Below are positions 1 through 13,139 of a stretch of 64,000 bases of DNA, one piece after another. Made by a program: the position numbers and the translations under genes. Origin of the DNA: Halichoerus grypus (taxonomy: Eukaryota > Chordata > Mammalia > Carnivora > Phocidae). Location: positions 57,933,850-57,997,849 of the forward strand of contig NC_135714.1 in NCBI RefSeq assembly GCF_964656455.1, in the 5' to 3' direction. The notes beneath the pieces are model-generated. The model searched no databases. It was not told the origin of the DNA and saw only the letters and a program-made list of their open reading frames with translations. Numbering within the stretch: the first letter of the stretch is position 1; each line of letters starts with the position of its first letter.

Positions 1-428
1 TTTTGTGACTTAACACTTTGATGTTTGTTCCCCCATATAAAACTATTTTTAATCAAAAATTCCTTGTAAAGGGAGTTTATTCGCATCAAATTTTTTTTTT
101 GTTTCTTTTCAAAATCCACATTTCCAAGCAAGGACAGATCATTGGTGGTAGGACAAATGTAACAATTTCACCCACCTACATAAAAGCAAACTACTAGAAA
201 AATATACAACTTCACCTCTCAAAATGTGTGAAATATAATCTTACTTTGTAGTATCTTTTTCTCTTTTCTACCTGTAAGTTATATTTTAGCAGAAATATGA
301 AACCCAAGTGTGAAATAACCTGGACCAAGCATAAATGATACAGATATTAAAGAATTAAATAGAACTCAAAAGACTAATAAAATCTGGTCAAATTTCTGAA
401 AGCAACTTTATTAAAACAACACTCTCTC

Positions 429-612
429 AGGATGCCTGGGTGACTCAAGTTGGTTAAGCGTCTGACTGTGGCTCAGGTCATGATCCCATGACAAGGTCCT
501 GGGATCAAGTCCTGCATCGGGCTCCTTGCTCAGCAGGGACTGCTTCTCCCTCGGCCGCTTCCCCTACTTGGCTTCTCTCTCTCTCTGACAAATAAATAAA
601 ATCTTAAAAAAA
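429..612 (+). mobile_element. Can-SINE
   Basis: tRNA-derived head, CT-rich middle and AATAAA/poly(A) tail. Flanked by AAAACAACACTCTCTC (413-428) and AAAACAACACTATCTC (613-628), one mismatch. Confidence 0.9.
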
Positions 613-729
613 AAAACAACACTATCTCCATGATTTTACCTTATATTTCTCCTGAACCAATCATGCCATAATAATAACTGAAGGTTCTAGAAGTTTAATG
701 TAGCACAGTGATATTCTTTTCATTACGAC

Positions 730-1290
730 CATTGTTTACTTTCTTTTTTATTAACTATGGTGTTTAAAGTAATACATGTTCATGGAAAACATTCACATAT
801 ATAAGAAAATAAAGAGAACAGTAAACCTACCTCTTAGCAACTCTTAAAAGGCACAATTAGTGTATTCTTCTAGAAATAATCTACATACATGATGTATATT
901 TTAGTGTAAGATTACTTTTTATACAAATGGAAGCATATTATGCATATTCTTCTGCATCCCCATTTTTAAAATTTAACACTCCATGATAATTGTTTCAGGT
1001 TAGCACATGTGGGTCTATCACTTTGATTTTGATAGCTGCTAAAATTTTCACTGAAGAACTATACTGTATTTAATCAGTTCCCTATTGATGGGTATTTGTG
1101 TTGTCTCTAATGTTTCATAATGCTGCGATGAGCATGCCCAGAGCAAGGGCACACATAATACACATGCCTAAATATAACTGTATGGTGCATTTCTTGATAG
1201 ATATATCTATTTAAACTTTTATGCTACCATACTCTAAAGAAGTTGAATTAATTTATATTTTGACAATGAATGAGACTACTTCTATAGAAA
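730..1290 (-). mobile_element. Old L1-like 3' fragment
   Basis: The reverse complement resembles the C-terminal/3' UTR part of old L1M elements (text around 'gatgggtatttgtgttgtctc' and 'aatgctgcgatgagc'). Divergent, with no intact frame. Confidence 0.45.
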
Positions 1291-1510
1291 TATTAAGTAT
1301 TAATGACACAAATCTATTAAAAAACCCAGATCAGAAATCAGCAACAGTTTTTAAAACACATATCTATGTTTATCCTTAGTTCATCATTTCCACTTTTCAA
1401 GTAATCTCAAATTAAAGTTATACCTCCTCTCATTTAATTTCTGCCCTTACCAAAATAAATCACATATATTCATTCCCCAACAGATTAGGAACTTCAATTG
1501 CTATTTACAA

Positions 1511-1617
1511 GAAAGAAAGGAAAGAAAGGAAAGAAAGGAAAGAAAGAAAGAGAAAGGAAAGAAAGAAAGAGAAAGAAAGAAAGGAAAAGAAAAGAAAGAA
1601 ATTAAAGAAAGAAAAAA
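1511..1617 (+). repeat. GAAA/GGAAA purine microsatellite
   Basis: About 105 bp of GAAA and GGAAA units with few interruptions, likely polymorphic. All purine on the plus strand. Confidence 0.9.
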
Positions 1618-1703
1618 GGCAACAATGCAGATTCTATCTATATACATGTATTTGGAGAAGAGAAAAAAATGGGGAGGAAAATATCTTTTTAAAAATTAAA
1701 AAA

Positions 1704-1907
1704 GGGGGGCGCCTGGGTGGCTCAGTCGTTAAGCGTCTGCCTTCGGCTCAGGTCATGATCCCAGGGTCCTGGGATCGAGCCCCACATCGGGCTCCCTGCT
1801 CCGCGGGAGGCCTGCTTCTCTCCCTCTCCCACTCACCCTGCTTGTGTTCCCTCTCTCGCTGTGTTTCTCTCTGTCAAATAAATAAATAAAATCTTAAAAA
1901 AAAAAAA
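1704..1907 (+). mobile_element. Can-SINE, young type
   Basis: Full-length copy with intact GGCGCCTGGGTGGCTCAG head and poly(A) tail. Flanked by AAAAATTAAAAAA at 1691-1703 and 1908-1920. It sits directly before another SINE. Confidence 0.9.
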
Positions 1908-1920
1908 AAAAATTAAAAAA

Positions 1921-2060
1921 GGGGCACCTGGGTGGCTCAGTCAATTAAGTGTCCAATTTGATTTCAGCTCAGGTCTTGATCTCAGGGTCATGAGTTCAAG
2001 CCCCGTGCTGGGCTCCACACTGGGTGTGGAGCCTACTTTAAATAAATAAAATAAAATAAG
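1921..2060 (+). mobile_element. Can-SINE, short older type
   Basis: Same tRNA-like head (GGCACCTGGGTGGCTCAG) but without the long CT-rich middle, ending in AATAAATAAAATAAAAT. The young copy at 1704-1907 appears to have inserted at its 5' edge. Confidence 0.85.
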
Positions 2061-5000
2061 AAACTAAAATTTAAAAAAACTTTTTTACATCTACTTTTGC
2101 TAAAATACAAAATCCATTCAGGTTTAATGGTTCTTTAACTTAGGACTAAACTGTGAAGTTTTGCCAGAATTTAGTATTCTAAAGATACAAAATTCTTTGG
2201 GTATGTTCTCACTAAAGTAAATTAATTAAATATTGTTGGATATATTTGTTTCCCTTCCACATTTATTTCAAACTACTCATTTTTAAAGCAAAAATTCTAA
2301 AGTAATCCTTCCATCATTATAAAAAAAAAATCTAATACACAATAAGAAGAGAGAGCCACACATAAGCAATTTCTATTAACATAAAGAGCACTAACAGTTT
2401 CTATCTTAGTTTCTTGACACACATTCCAGGGCCAAATTTGATAATAATATTTAAAAATAAGAATGATTAAACCTTCACTAGAACCTCCATACCAAATGTT
2501 AACAGTTGGACATGCTTCTGGATATGTGCAGGAATACCTAAATGGTGATTAAGTAAGGATATTTAAAATTGTAACCTCATAAATAAAATAATGCAAAGCC
2601 CATCCAGTAGTATATTTTAAATTGAGGCTAAAGGTATGAACTATTTTATAATAATTTATCTTATTGCATAATGTTTTTCAAGGCTAATATTATAAAAAGC
2701 CCTAGCAAACGTTTTTTTGGAAAGATCATCATTAGCATTTTCATCATGCATTTATAAAAATATTTTTGTGCTTATTAGGTGACAGGCCTTATACTGCGTA
2801 ATGGATATAGATTGACAAAGTTAGTCCACCTCCAAGAGTCTATAATCTAGAAAAACTTGAACCTGTTTCTCCACAAAGTTTCAAATCAAAATCTTCCATG
2901 ACTTTTTCCTCTTCTCTGATTTATACTCCCTTTCCATTTTCCTTTAATCCAACTAATAATTAAAACCCAAAACTCCACTTTGAATAGGAGAGAAAATTTC
3001 AATATATTTAAACAAAATATTTCATCCAGATGTGTCCTATGTATAGAATGGAATACAAGCACAGTCTTGTCCAAACATAAATAACATAGTAAGCAAAGTA
3101 AGAAACAAAGCAGCTTGTCCCTCTTTTCACATTTGCACAGTGTGCCCATTGGACAGTTGCATTTGTTGTCTCCACCCAGGATGGGTCACACCATGAATTC
3201 ATTCTTTTTCCAGTATTTCACAACAGGTTCTATGTATACAAAATTGATAAAATATTTATTGATTTTAGGTCACACTCACCTCCCCAAATTTGTCTGTACT
3301 GTGCATTCTCAAATAAAATTTTAAAAAGTACATATATAAAAGAAATTAGCTATTTCAATATTGTTTATTTTTGTTCCAAACAGGATAAATCTACTGATAG
3401 TACAGCACTCTCAATTTGGTCAGCAATACATCAGCTGTCCTCTGCTCCAAAGCAACAAGTATCTCCAACAAAAAGAAATACGCCACATACACAACCACCC
3501 CGCCACACACACACATACATATCACACAGGAAGAGTGGTAGAGAAAGAAGAGGGGCTGAGGATAAAAATAAAAATTACAAGAAAAGACTTAAGTCCAAAA
3601 CCAACTTTTTAGAGTCACCAATTTCTTCCACCCTTGTGAAAGACAACTATCCTACTCTAGGAGACTGAAGAAACAGCTCCAGGTAACATGCTTAAGATAG
3701 TTTCAAAGGCATGGAAAATAATTAGGGTGTAAAAACTATCCAACTAACCGTGGGTCGTTCTAATACCGTCACTGGCTCTTCTCCTTTGGTTCCTGGATGG
3801 TTTGGGGTCACAGGCAACAAGCTCCAATCAGTCTGGTCTCTCATGATGCCTGTTACCACTCTATTTCTAGCCTAATTATTAATAAAAAATTTTGAATGGT
3901 TTGTCAGCAAGCAATTACTGCAAATATCGAAAGACTGACTATTCTTTCAGATTCACAACTCCATCTCCTAAGAAATGCATTACATTAAATTCTCTTTATC
4001 CACCTAAGGCTGGGCCAAAAATTACAAAATAGAGTATCATTCTTTATTCCACTAACCTAATCCTGACCATAGCTAAAGAATCTTTAAGGATCTTCCCATA
4101 AAGAGATCTCAAAGCATAAGTGACTTTCCAAAGTTCCCAAAGTGGATATACAGATAGGATTCCAACACAACCCTCATACACATACACACACACACACACA
4201 CAGATTTCATTCTATGTAACTGAAATATTTCTTTGGTCCTTATGAAGCTATCTCACAACACAACTATCTGTTACCATTACTTTCAACTTCCCCCACAAAT
4301 TTCAGATATCCAGTTTTACTACCAAATCTCCAACAAAAAATAACACAATATAAGAAAACAGAAGGCAGTATTTACCAACTTTTATGTCTGTGATGGATAT
4401 CTCACTAGCATGCTTAATGAAATCAAATTTAACCCACATTCATATTTTTCGATTCCTTTATCACCAATTTCTTATCAGAATCAAGTATTTTTAGAAAGCC
4501 TATCAACTCCCATACTCCTAAAGCACATATATGCCAATGTCCCTCAATGAAGGCAGTCGATAGTTTAAAGGGTAGACACTGAATAAGCTTACAGATTATT
4601 TAAAAGCATAACTTAACTGCCAAACATAATTTTATACTTAGTATGTTTTTGTATGCTTAAGGAAACCACTGCCCTCTTACACAAATTCCACAATTTCCAG
4701 TAAAACACTTAATTTTTAAAGTATTTCTCATAATTATTTTAAAGGTATACATTTACATAACTTGATTTTTTTTTTTTTAGCACTCCAACTTACTTTAAAA
4801 ACTATGTACAATTTAAGTAGATACTATATGTGGGTCTTAGAATCTTCTGCAGTTTACACTTACAATACTTAAAGGCATATAATACCATAAAATTTTATAT
4901 TCTTTAAAATCAAATCTGCAAAACATACAAGTAGGCTTTTTCTAATCCTGGTCTTCAATATATCAAAGAAAATGTCAACTTACTAAGAGTCATTGGCAGG

Positions 5001-6100
5001 AAGAAAGGCTCCAAATGTTCCTATATATCCAAATTTTTAACAATAAATACTTTTTTAAAAAAGAATCATGGAAAGGTTTCAGGAATTGACATATAAAATC
5101 AAGAATATATGCCAGTCAATAAATAATTACACATTCTATATAAAAATAGCCACATTCATATTCTATGCAACTTGCTAATTTCCTGGAATTAATCCCTATG
5201 TGTCTTCTATTTCTACCTCAGTTTCTAAAAACCATGTACCCCTGAAATGTCACTTCATAAATAAAAGCATTATTATCTAACTAGGTAGATGCAACTTCTG
5301 TAATCTTTTTAATGTTGTAAATGTGATGCATACAAGATTTTTTCAAAATTCAAAGGCCACAAAGGCACAAAATGAACAAAATGAACACAAAATGAGGTCT
5401 TTTTTGTACCTGCCTGCATTAAATTGGCAATACACTGTTACACTGTTAATGGACTTCTAGTGTGGTTACCAGCTTAACTTTAATACTGTTTTACTTGTTT
5501 CCTAATTCAGCATTTTTATATGTTATCTATTGACTGTCCACTGACGAAATGAGCACTAACCCTTCTTCGATTGCCCTCAATCTCCTACTAATTTTATGTT
5601 ATTCTTTTTTATATTATAAAGTTTTATAATGCATTCTACTCCATAACCTTAATTAAACCTATTTTATACATCTTCTAAGGGGATTCTAAAAACTAAAAAT
5701 CAATTAAGTACATTTAGAATGTGCTTAGGTAAATACTAATCACCAAGGGAAATATAATTTTATATCATTTAGACGTTACTGATTGAAAGAGAACGGTCCA
5801 TGTATCCCAGTCAGACGACACTCCTGAATTTTCCTAGGTTTCTTCAGTTCTTTTTATAGGCCCAAGATTGCCATTGTAACTACCAGTTTCCTCCCACCCA
5901 CACTGCTCTACCACCATATTCTCTATCTTGGACTGTATTTTTCATTGTACTCTAGTATCTCAAATATTTTCATATAAGGTGCATAGTTTTTCCAAGTATA
6001 AAAATGTACTTGTCCTCCTATGATAAGTAGTGTGGTTGAGTACAGAAAATGTAGGTCCAAATTTCTTTTCCCCCAAATGTAAAGATACTGTTCGACAGTC
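2061..6100. other. Intronic sequence, mostly unassigned
   Basis: AT-rich with no exon signature. A (CA)n tract lies at about 4177-4203. The piece around 2765-2860 ('ttattaggtgacaggcctt') resembles a common old mammalian repeat I cannot name with confidence. Nothing else recognised. Confidence 0.4.
4177..4203 (+). repeat. (CA)n microsatellite
   Basis: A short, nearly pure CA tract following ACACATACACA. Confidence 0.85.
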
Positions 6101-6169
6101 TTCAAGCATTCATCAAGGCTGCTAGGAACTCAGTCATTTCATTTTCCATCTTTTATTCCCACTCTGTGG

Positions 6170-6650
6170 CGGTAATTGGGGATTTTCTTTTCACCCTTAG
6201 AGTTCTGAAATTTTACCAGATGTGTCTAGATGTAGATCTTTTTCCATTCATCCTGCTTGGGCTCTTTCAATCTGAAATTCATTATCTTTCTTCCAGCTCA
6301 TGACCTTTTCTTCAATTATTTCTTTCATTATTTTCTCCTTCCCACTGTTCTGTTCTCTGCTTCTAGAACTCATATTTATGGATGTGAAAACTTTATGATA
6401 TAACGTATTTTCCGGACCTCTTTAATTTTCTCTCAATTTTTCCAGATCTTTTTTTTTGCTTCATATATGCAGAGATTTCCGCCTCTTTCGCTCCAAACCA
6501 ACAATTCAGTCTTGATTCATGCTAAATTGTTATTTAGCCAATCCATTAAAATTTTTCTTTATAATTTTCAAAATCTTTTCTGGTTCTCTGCCCCTTTTTT
6601 CAATGAAACTACAATTAATGATTATAACATTTTCTTAAATCTTAAGTGAA
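6170..6650 (-). mobile_element. L1-related (HAL1/L1M-like) fragment
   Basis: The plus strand reads like the complement of the 5'/ORF1 part of old L1-family elements (gttctgaaattt..., then 'gatgtgtctagatgtagat', 'catcctgcttggg'). Decayed, with no intact frame. It may continue to about 7380. Confidence 0.5.
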
Positions 6651-7419
6651 ATACCAATTACAGTTTTTCTTTGAAGTTTTCTTCTGAATTATATCTGACA
6701 TCAGTTGTTCTTTTATTCATCTTAATCCTCTTCCATCTTGATTCTCCTCAATTGTCTGATTATCCCTGTCTGTTTATATTGGCAAATGAAAAGATTACTT
6801 TAGAGAGTGCTGGAAGCCAAAGTGGGCTTTCTCTGAAATTGTTCAAGTTTGTTTACCCAAGTGACTTCTCCCTTAAAAGGGAGAGTAGCACTATTTAAGC
6901 AGGCAGGGCATATAAATAAGGCATCCAAGCAAGGCACCTACATAGGAAGTCAAGCTCGCTGGGTACTGTCAAAACTGTTTTCCTCTGGAGTAGCATGCCT
7001 TAGTGGCTCTGCTTCTCTCTCAGATTCCAACATCTCAGTAGATGTCCTACTGAATTGTTGGTCTACCTTCCTAAGGGCATAGTCCTTCGATTTCAGGCCT
7101 GAGGACAGGCATCACTGCCACGAGAGTTTAGGCTGGAGAAAGGGCGGGAAGGAGGTCCAACTAAAGCATTTTGGTAAATAATTCTTCTAAAAATTCTTGA
7201 TTATTACCCAATTACCCACTACTGTTCTTTGTATTTGTTGACTTCAAGCTTGGAGCCTTTCCGAGGTTCCCCTAGGAAAACCTGAGCTTACCTCTGGTAT
7301 TTTGGGTTCCATTTTTTCTGAGATTTTGCTGTCAATCCGATCCCATGAACTTTCTATCTTCTTCAAAATTTCTGGTCCTCTGATGGTACCTATAGTGGAC
7401 TGTGAACTGTAATTTTGCT

Positions 7420-7800
7420 GCTCAACATGCTTTCTCCCCTCCCCCTTTTTCTAGTAACATAATCCCTCTTGTCTGTGGGGAAAATATTCCATGTGATTTA
7501 GGAGGTGATTTCTTCCCAACCACCACAGGGGTGACCACATAACTTAGGTCTGGCTAGAATATCCCATCCCTCTTTCCTTTGGTGGCCACCATTGCCTGGC
7601 TGAAAATAAAGCTAAAACATTAGAAAAGAGAGACTAAAAATGTTGAGAGAAACAGTACTGATGACATCATTCAAATCTGGATTTATCCACATCCAGGTTG
7701 GATCTTCTCCCGTCGTTCCCCACATACATGCAAACATACATTTAAAGTCATAGAGCTAATGAGGTCCTTTTGCTCCTCTTCAAGGTAGTTTGGCTAATAT
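7420..7800 (+). mobile_element. Possible MLT1-like LTR fragment
   Basis: The order of phrases ('gaccacataacttaggtctggctagaat', then 'ccatccctctttcc') resembles old MaLR LTRs. Divergent and without clear ends. Confidence 0.3.
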
Positions 7801-9758
7801 AATAACATCTGTTCCTGCTTTTCAGGACTGTCATTTAATTCAATCCTTATACAGTATCAGTGGGACACCGGGAAAAAAAAGTTAAAGGAAAGTGCTCAAT
7901 CCATCATATTTAAAGAAAACTCAGGACAATAACTATAAAATAAGCCTGAAGAAATAAAAATAAAGCTTTATGGTTTGCTGTTAAACATATAATAAGCTGT
8001 AAACTTTATTAAGTATATGTTATCATTCCATAAGACATCCTTCATACGTCTTGGGAGTAAAAAAGCAGACATAAAAACCAATTATCTCTCAAAGAGTTTT
8101 TCTGTGAGTCAAGATTCCAGTGGTTTCAAAAAGAAAAAGAGCAAAGGAGGAAAGGTGATAGTAATTTAAAATTTTCTAATCTAGTACTGTAAAAAAAAAA
8201 AAAAAAAATCTCTCTGAATGGTTATATAGTGACAACCCCTGAAAGAAAAATTCTGTAGCTGCTGGTGTGATTATTGGGGCAGAGGTAGGGAAAGTGTTGC
8301 TTGTTTTTAACTTTAGAGGTAATAAAAAGTACAGATGGTCACTGAACTCCTCAATGGATAAAAGATGAAATCCAGTACTCTTCACCTAAGGTTCATAATT
8401 CATGGTTCACAGATTTATGCCTTAAGAACTCCTCCTAAAACAATATGCAAAATGCTGTATCTATGTTTAAGTAAATTTTGGGGAAAAATAGGTCCACAGT
8501 TTTCATCAGAATCTAATAACTAAAATTCATAACCTAAAAAAGGTAAAGAAAACTGCTCCTGACTGAAAAAGAACAATGACAACTTCATTCAAGAATTTTA
8601 TGTAATGATTAAATCCAGAAAAACACCTAATGAATACCTTCAACATGTAAAATATGTAAAACATATTTTAGATATATAGATTATTTCCATTCTTTAAAAA
8701 AAACTGTTAGGAAGAAAATCATTAGCCCCAATATGAATGAAAATAATGAAGTTAAACAGTAACTTTCCCAAAGTCACATGGTATTAAAGCAGTATTCAAA
8801 AGCAAGTTTCCCAACTTGATTTCAAACTCTTTCACAAATGCTTTTTTTCCAGGAGAAATATTAAGAAAAGAAATACAAAGGCAATGGGTTATTTCATAAT
8901 GAAATGTAATTTTATGTCTGGCACAGAAATTGTCAAGTACTAACATGCCTATGGTTTAATGAAAGTAGAATCTGACCCTTATTCCTAATTGCCCTTTGAT
9001 TAAGATATTCAGGAAAACTTGTGCTTGTGGTAGTGAAGTCAGGAGGACCCTACTATTTGATTAAGATGTATGAATCTTAACACTGAAGGCTGCCTAAGCC
9101 AACAAATGGGTTCTCTAGCCAAGCAAAGCTACTCTTCCGGGTTCCATGGGCTACACAACGAAGTTGTTCATGCATGAAGGACAAAAAGCTGAAATGCCAA
9201 ACCCTTGGGGTTTTTTTTATATTTTGGCATAAAAGACAAGAGGATCTGCGGATAAGGCTAAAGTAAGAACTTCCACATATGAAAAGACCTCCCACACACT
9301 AAGGCACATTCACAACTTAAAAACATATTCTAGTACTTGGATCTGGCCAAGAGAACTCAGGTACTGGAGTTTGGGTTGGAGCAGAAAATTGGGTCAAATG
9401 GGGGAGAGGACCTTGGATCGTGAGGTAATGGTTTTATGGGGGCAAAATAAGAAGAGAAATTAAGTACAAATGAAAAAACAATCCACAAAGCAAGTTAGAG
9501 ATGTGTTTTAAAGGTTCCAAGATTTAGAAAATATCATGGTCAAATCTTTGCATTGATACTCTGCCATTTTATCTAGAATCACAGAATCATCTGCTAAGGT
9601 TACAGCAAAGAAGTCACAGAAATACGGATTGCTTCACCATTCCCAGAAAAGGAGCTAAAAAGTAAATAAAGGATGTTGAATTTTGCATTACTCTTATCAA
9701 TCCCTCTTTATTAACAACACTATGACAAAATACTGTAAGTTTTTTAATTCTGGGGGAA
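7801..9758. other. Intronic sequence, nothing recognised
   Basis: AT-rich, without exon-like frames, RNA genes or repeats that I can assign. Confidence 0.4.
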
Positions 9759-9770
9759 TTTAAGAACATA

Positions 9771-9969
9771 CTTTTTTTTTTTAAAGATTTTATTTATTTA
9801 TTTAACAGAGAGAGACACAGCGAGAGGGGACACAAGCTGGGGGAGGAGGAGAGGGAGAAGCAGGCTTCCCGCAAAGCAGGGAGCCCGATGCGGGGCTCGA
9901 TCCCAGGACCCTGGGATCATGACCTGAGCCGAAAGCAGACGCTTAACGGCTGAGCCACCCAGGCGCCCC
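9771..9969 (-). mobile_element. Can-SINE
   Basis: Reverse-oriented full copy beginning with the poly(T) tail. Perfect 11-bp duplication TTAAGAACATA at 9760-9770 and 9970-9980. Confidence 0.95.
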
Positions 9970-10003
9970 TTAAGAACATATTCTATTTAAATACTAAAGA
10001 TCT

Positions 10004-10029
10004 GTGCCTGCTTCAGCAGCACATATACT
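10004..10029 (+). pseudogene. 26-nt U6 snRNA head insertion
   Basis: GTGCCTGCTTCAGCAGCACA, then TATACT, matches the first 26 nt of U6 snRNA with three transition-type differences. It is flanked by a perfect 15-bp duplication AAATACTAAAGATCT at 9989-10003 and 10030-10044. Nothing of U6 beyond its first 26 nt can be separated from the duplication, and there is no poly(A). This fits a 3'-truncated, tailless retro-insertion of U6 by the L1 machinery. Too short to be a functional snRNA. Confidence 0.85.
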
Positions 10030-10224
10030 AAATACTAAAGATCTAATGAGTTCAGAATATAATCCTAAAAGGGCATCTAACCCATGTGACTATCACTTGC
10101 AGAATCTCTGTTATAGACTCTCATTCCCTATTAACATTGGCTCCATCTAAAATAAATTAACCCACGTGCACAATTACAGCTGAAGAGTTTTATTGGCAAT
10201 CTGTGAACTCAAGAAATAGAGTTG

Positions 10225-10292
10225 CTGTGAGGATTAAATGAGACAAAGCAATTCAAACTGTGCCTGGTATATGGTAAGCACTCATTAAAAAT
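10225..10292 (+). mobile_element. MIR 3' fragment
   Basis: The phrases 'gttgctgtgaggattaaatgag' and 'tggtaagcactcattaaa' match the 3' half of MIR. Confidence 0.65.
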
Positions 10293-10304
10293 ATTAGTTA
10301 TTGA

Positions 10305-10518
10305 AGGCAACTGGGTGGCTCAGTCGGTTTGCGTCTGCCTTCAGCTCAGGTCATAGATCCTGGAGTCCTGGGATCGAGCCCCATGTCCCCACATCGGGCT
10401 CCCTGCTCAGTGAGGAGTCTGCTTCTCCCTCTCACTCTGCCCCTCCCCCCTCCTCTTTCTCTCTCTCTCTCTCACTCACTCTCTCTCAAATAATAAAATT
10501 TTAAAAAAATAAAATAAA
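10305..10518 (+). mobile_element. Can-SINE
   Basis: Head GGCAACTGGGTGGCTCAG, CT-rich middle and A-rich tail. Duplication ATTAGTTATTGA at 10293-10304 and 10519-10530, inserted at the end of a MIR. Confidence 0.9.
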
Positions 10519-10699
10519 ATTAGTTATTGAGATTACAATTATTCAATGTGCTAAATGTTATGAACAACTTCAGGGAAGCAGTGATATTTCATCTGGCTCT
10601 TTATGGATAAAGCAGTCAACCAAGAGCAACACCCAGAAAAAATAGATATTAATAGGGCTTGAAAGCTAACATTTGACCTAGCATATCCCAAAACATACT

Positions 10700-11290
10700 A
10701 AACCACTACAAAACCACTGTAGTTTAAAAAATACAGCATTGACACACATAATAAAATAGGAATCATAGAAACAGACCCATTCACCTTTGGTCTAGCACTT
10801 TCACCAGTGGAATATATCCTACCAAAATACAGAAACATATACACAAAGATATGTATATCAAAAAGAGCCCACTGCAATATTATTTGTAATGGTAAAACAC
10901 TGGGTACAACCAAAACACTGGCCACAAACACTGTATAAAACCAAGGAAGTCATGATTCCTGAAAGAGAATACTCCCCAACCATTAAAGGAAACAAACTAT
11001 ATGTGTATTTATGTGGAAAGAGTATGATAAACTATTAATTTAAAAAAATTTCAAAAGATTTTTATCATGACCATATTCATACAGAACAAGAATTTTTTAC
11101 ATAAATATACACGTGGATAAATGTGTAAAAATGCACAGAAAAAGCATGAAATTACATACACTTAAGATTTATACCTTAGGATATGAAAGAAGGGAGATTT
11201 TTCAACTATTATACCTTATCTTCCTCTACTATTTAAATTTTTACAGTTTACATTTACTACATGACAATAAAAATAGAAAAGATATAATGC
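10700..11290 (+). mobile_element. Old L1 3' end (L1M type)
   Basis: Degenerate sequence with the typical closing phrases of L1M 3' regions ('ttatttgtaatggtaaaacactgg', 'ccattaaaggaaac', 'tttttacagtttacatttac'). The open frame at 11113-11505 is not conserved coding. Confidence 0.55.
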
Positions 11291-11700
11291 AATTTCCCTT
11301 AAGATTCCTCCCACACAAAAAAATTAGAAAGAAAACAAAACAAAACAAAATACCACAGTTTAGTATCATGGATGCATACTCTATCACAGGTTTGATTCAA
11401 AAGAATGTGTCATCCCGTCAATGGAATTACAACTTATCTAGCTTGAGTCTTATAGCAGCTCTTCCATTCTGGCATTTCTTGAAAATCAACTACATTAAGT
11501 TTTAAATTATTCCTAGTTTATTTGAAATATACTTCAAAAACATTGAAACAAAACTAAACACTGGAATGATAATACAAAAGAACTAAAACACATTCAGAGA
11601 ATTTTTAAGTCCTGCCTTAAATGTGTATGGAGATGTTTGAGTCCAAAGACAGCCGGGTTAAGACTAATGACATCACAGATTAATAAGAAAACTATATAGA

Positions 11701-11899
11701 GGGGCGCCTGGGTGGCTCAGTCGTTAGGCGTCCGCCTTCAGCTCAGGTCATGGTCCCAGGGTCCTGGGATCTAGCCCCACATCAGGCTCCCTGCTCTGCA
11801 TGAAGCCTGCTTCTCCCTCTCCCACTCCCCCTGCTTGTGTTCCCTCTCTTGCTACGTCTCTCTCTGTCAAATAAATAAAATCTTAAAAAAAAAAAAAAA
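11701..11899 (+). mobile_element. Can-SINE, young type
   Basis: Full copy with a 13-bp perfect duplication AAAACTATATAGA at 11688-11700 and 11900-11912. Confidence 0.95.
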
Positions 11900-12431
11900 A
11901 AAACTATATAGATGCTGTCACTGCTCTTGTCTTCTTCAAAAAAGCACCTTTACTTCTTTAGTAGAAATTTGTAAGGGAGGGAGGGAAGAAAGGAAAGAAA
12001 GAATCCAAGCATGCATAGAGCTTTAGAGTTAGGAGGAAAAAAAAATTGTTTCAAAAGACCACTGACTATATTAAACGAAAAATATGGAAAATTACTTTGT
12101 TAACCATAAACCCCTGCAGATGTTAGCTATGTGTCAAAAAGCACAGGAAACTGTTTAGTACAAACAACTAATTTTAGTATGTGGGCCTTAAGGTTATACA
12201 AATGCAGCACACATAAAGATGTATATAATGAGCAGATATAATCCAGTCTACTGTTCTATTGTCCAAATATATGAAATAAAGGTAGTAATTCAAAGAGTAG
12301 GAAAGGATAGACTGAAATAGCCAATTCAAATGATTAACCATTCAGAAATGTAAGATTAAGTTCCTATCTCCCTCCATAGGCCAATTTAAATTTAAAGGAC
12401 ACGAATTAAGTGTAAAAAAACAAGAGGTACA

Positions 12432-12632
12432 GGGGCGCCTGGGTGGCTCTGGCGTTAAGCGTCTGCCTTCGGCTCAGGTCATGATCCCAGTATCCTGGGA
12501 TCGAGCCCCACATCGGGCTCCCTGCTCGGCGGGAAGCCTGCTTCTCCCTCTCCCACTTCCCCTGCTTGTGTTCCCTCTCTGGCTGTGTCTCTCTCTGTCC
12601 TATAAATAAATAAATAAAATCTTTAAAAAAAA
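12432..12632 (+). mobile_element. Can-SINE, young type
   Basis: Full copy with duplication AAGAGGTACA at 12422-12431 and 12633-12642, lying at the 5' edge of an L1 3' fragment. Confidence 0.95.
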
Positions 12633-12642
12633 AAGAGGTACA

Positions 12643-13095
12643 ATAGCCAAAGGTAGAATAACAACCCAAATGTACATTGAGGGATGAATAAACAAAATGT
12701 GGTATATACATACAAAGGATTATTCAGTCTTTACTAAAAAGGAAGGAAATGTTCCATATGCTACAACATGGATGAACCTTAGGGACATTATGCTAAGTGA
12801 AATAAGTCAGTCACAAAAAAGGATACTGTATGATTCCATTTATATTAGTCATCTAAAGTAGTCAAATTCATAGAAACAGAAAGGAGAATGGTAGTCACCA
12901 GGAGATGAGTAAAGAGGTAAATGGGGAGCTGTTTAAGTTTCTGGGGAGTTTCAGTTTTGCAAGATGAAAAAGTTCTAGAGATCTGTTGCACGACTATGTG
13001 AATATACTCAGCACTACTGAACTGTACACTTAAATGGTTAAAATGTGTAATTTTTTTTGTTGTGTTGTTTACCAAAATTACATTTTTCTCAATTA
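12643..13095 (+). mobile_element. L1 3' end fragment (L1M type)
   Basis: Strong resemblance to L1M 3' ends, including 'gctacaacatggatgaacctt', 'gtgaaataagtcagtcac' and 'gaactgtacacttaaatggtt'. No TSD resolved. Confidence 0.75.
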
Positions 13096-13139
13096 TGAAA
13101 GAATTAAGAGGTATGCATTAAATTACCTAGGCCACTTTT

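Noticed and set aside
10004..10044. Functional U6 snRNA gene
   Set aside because: Only 26 nt of U6 are present, with no upstream TATA/PSE arrangement and no remaining U6 body or T-stretch.
11113..11505. 130-codon plus-strand frame
   Set aside because: Lies over an old L1 3' fragment and AT-rich sequence; Lys/Ile/Leu-rich chance frame.
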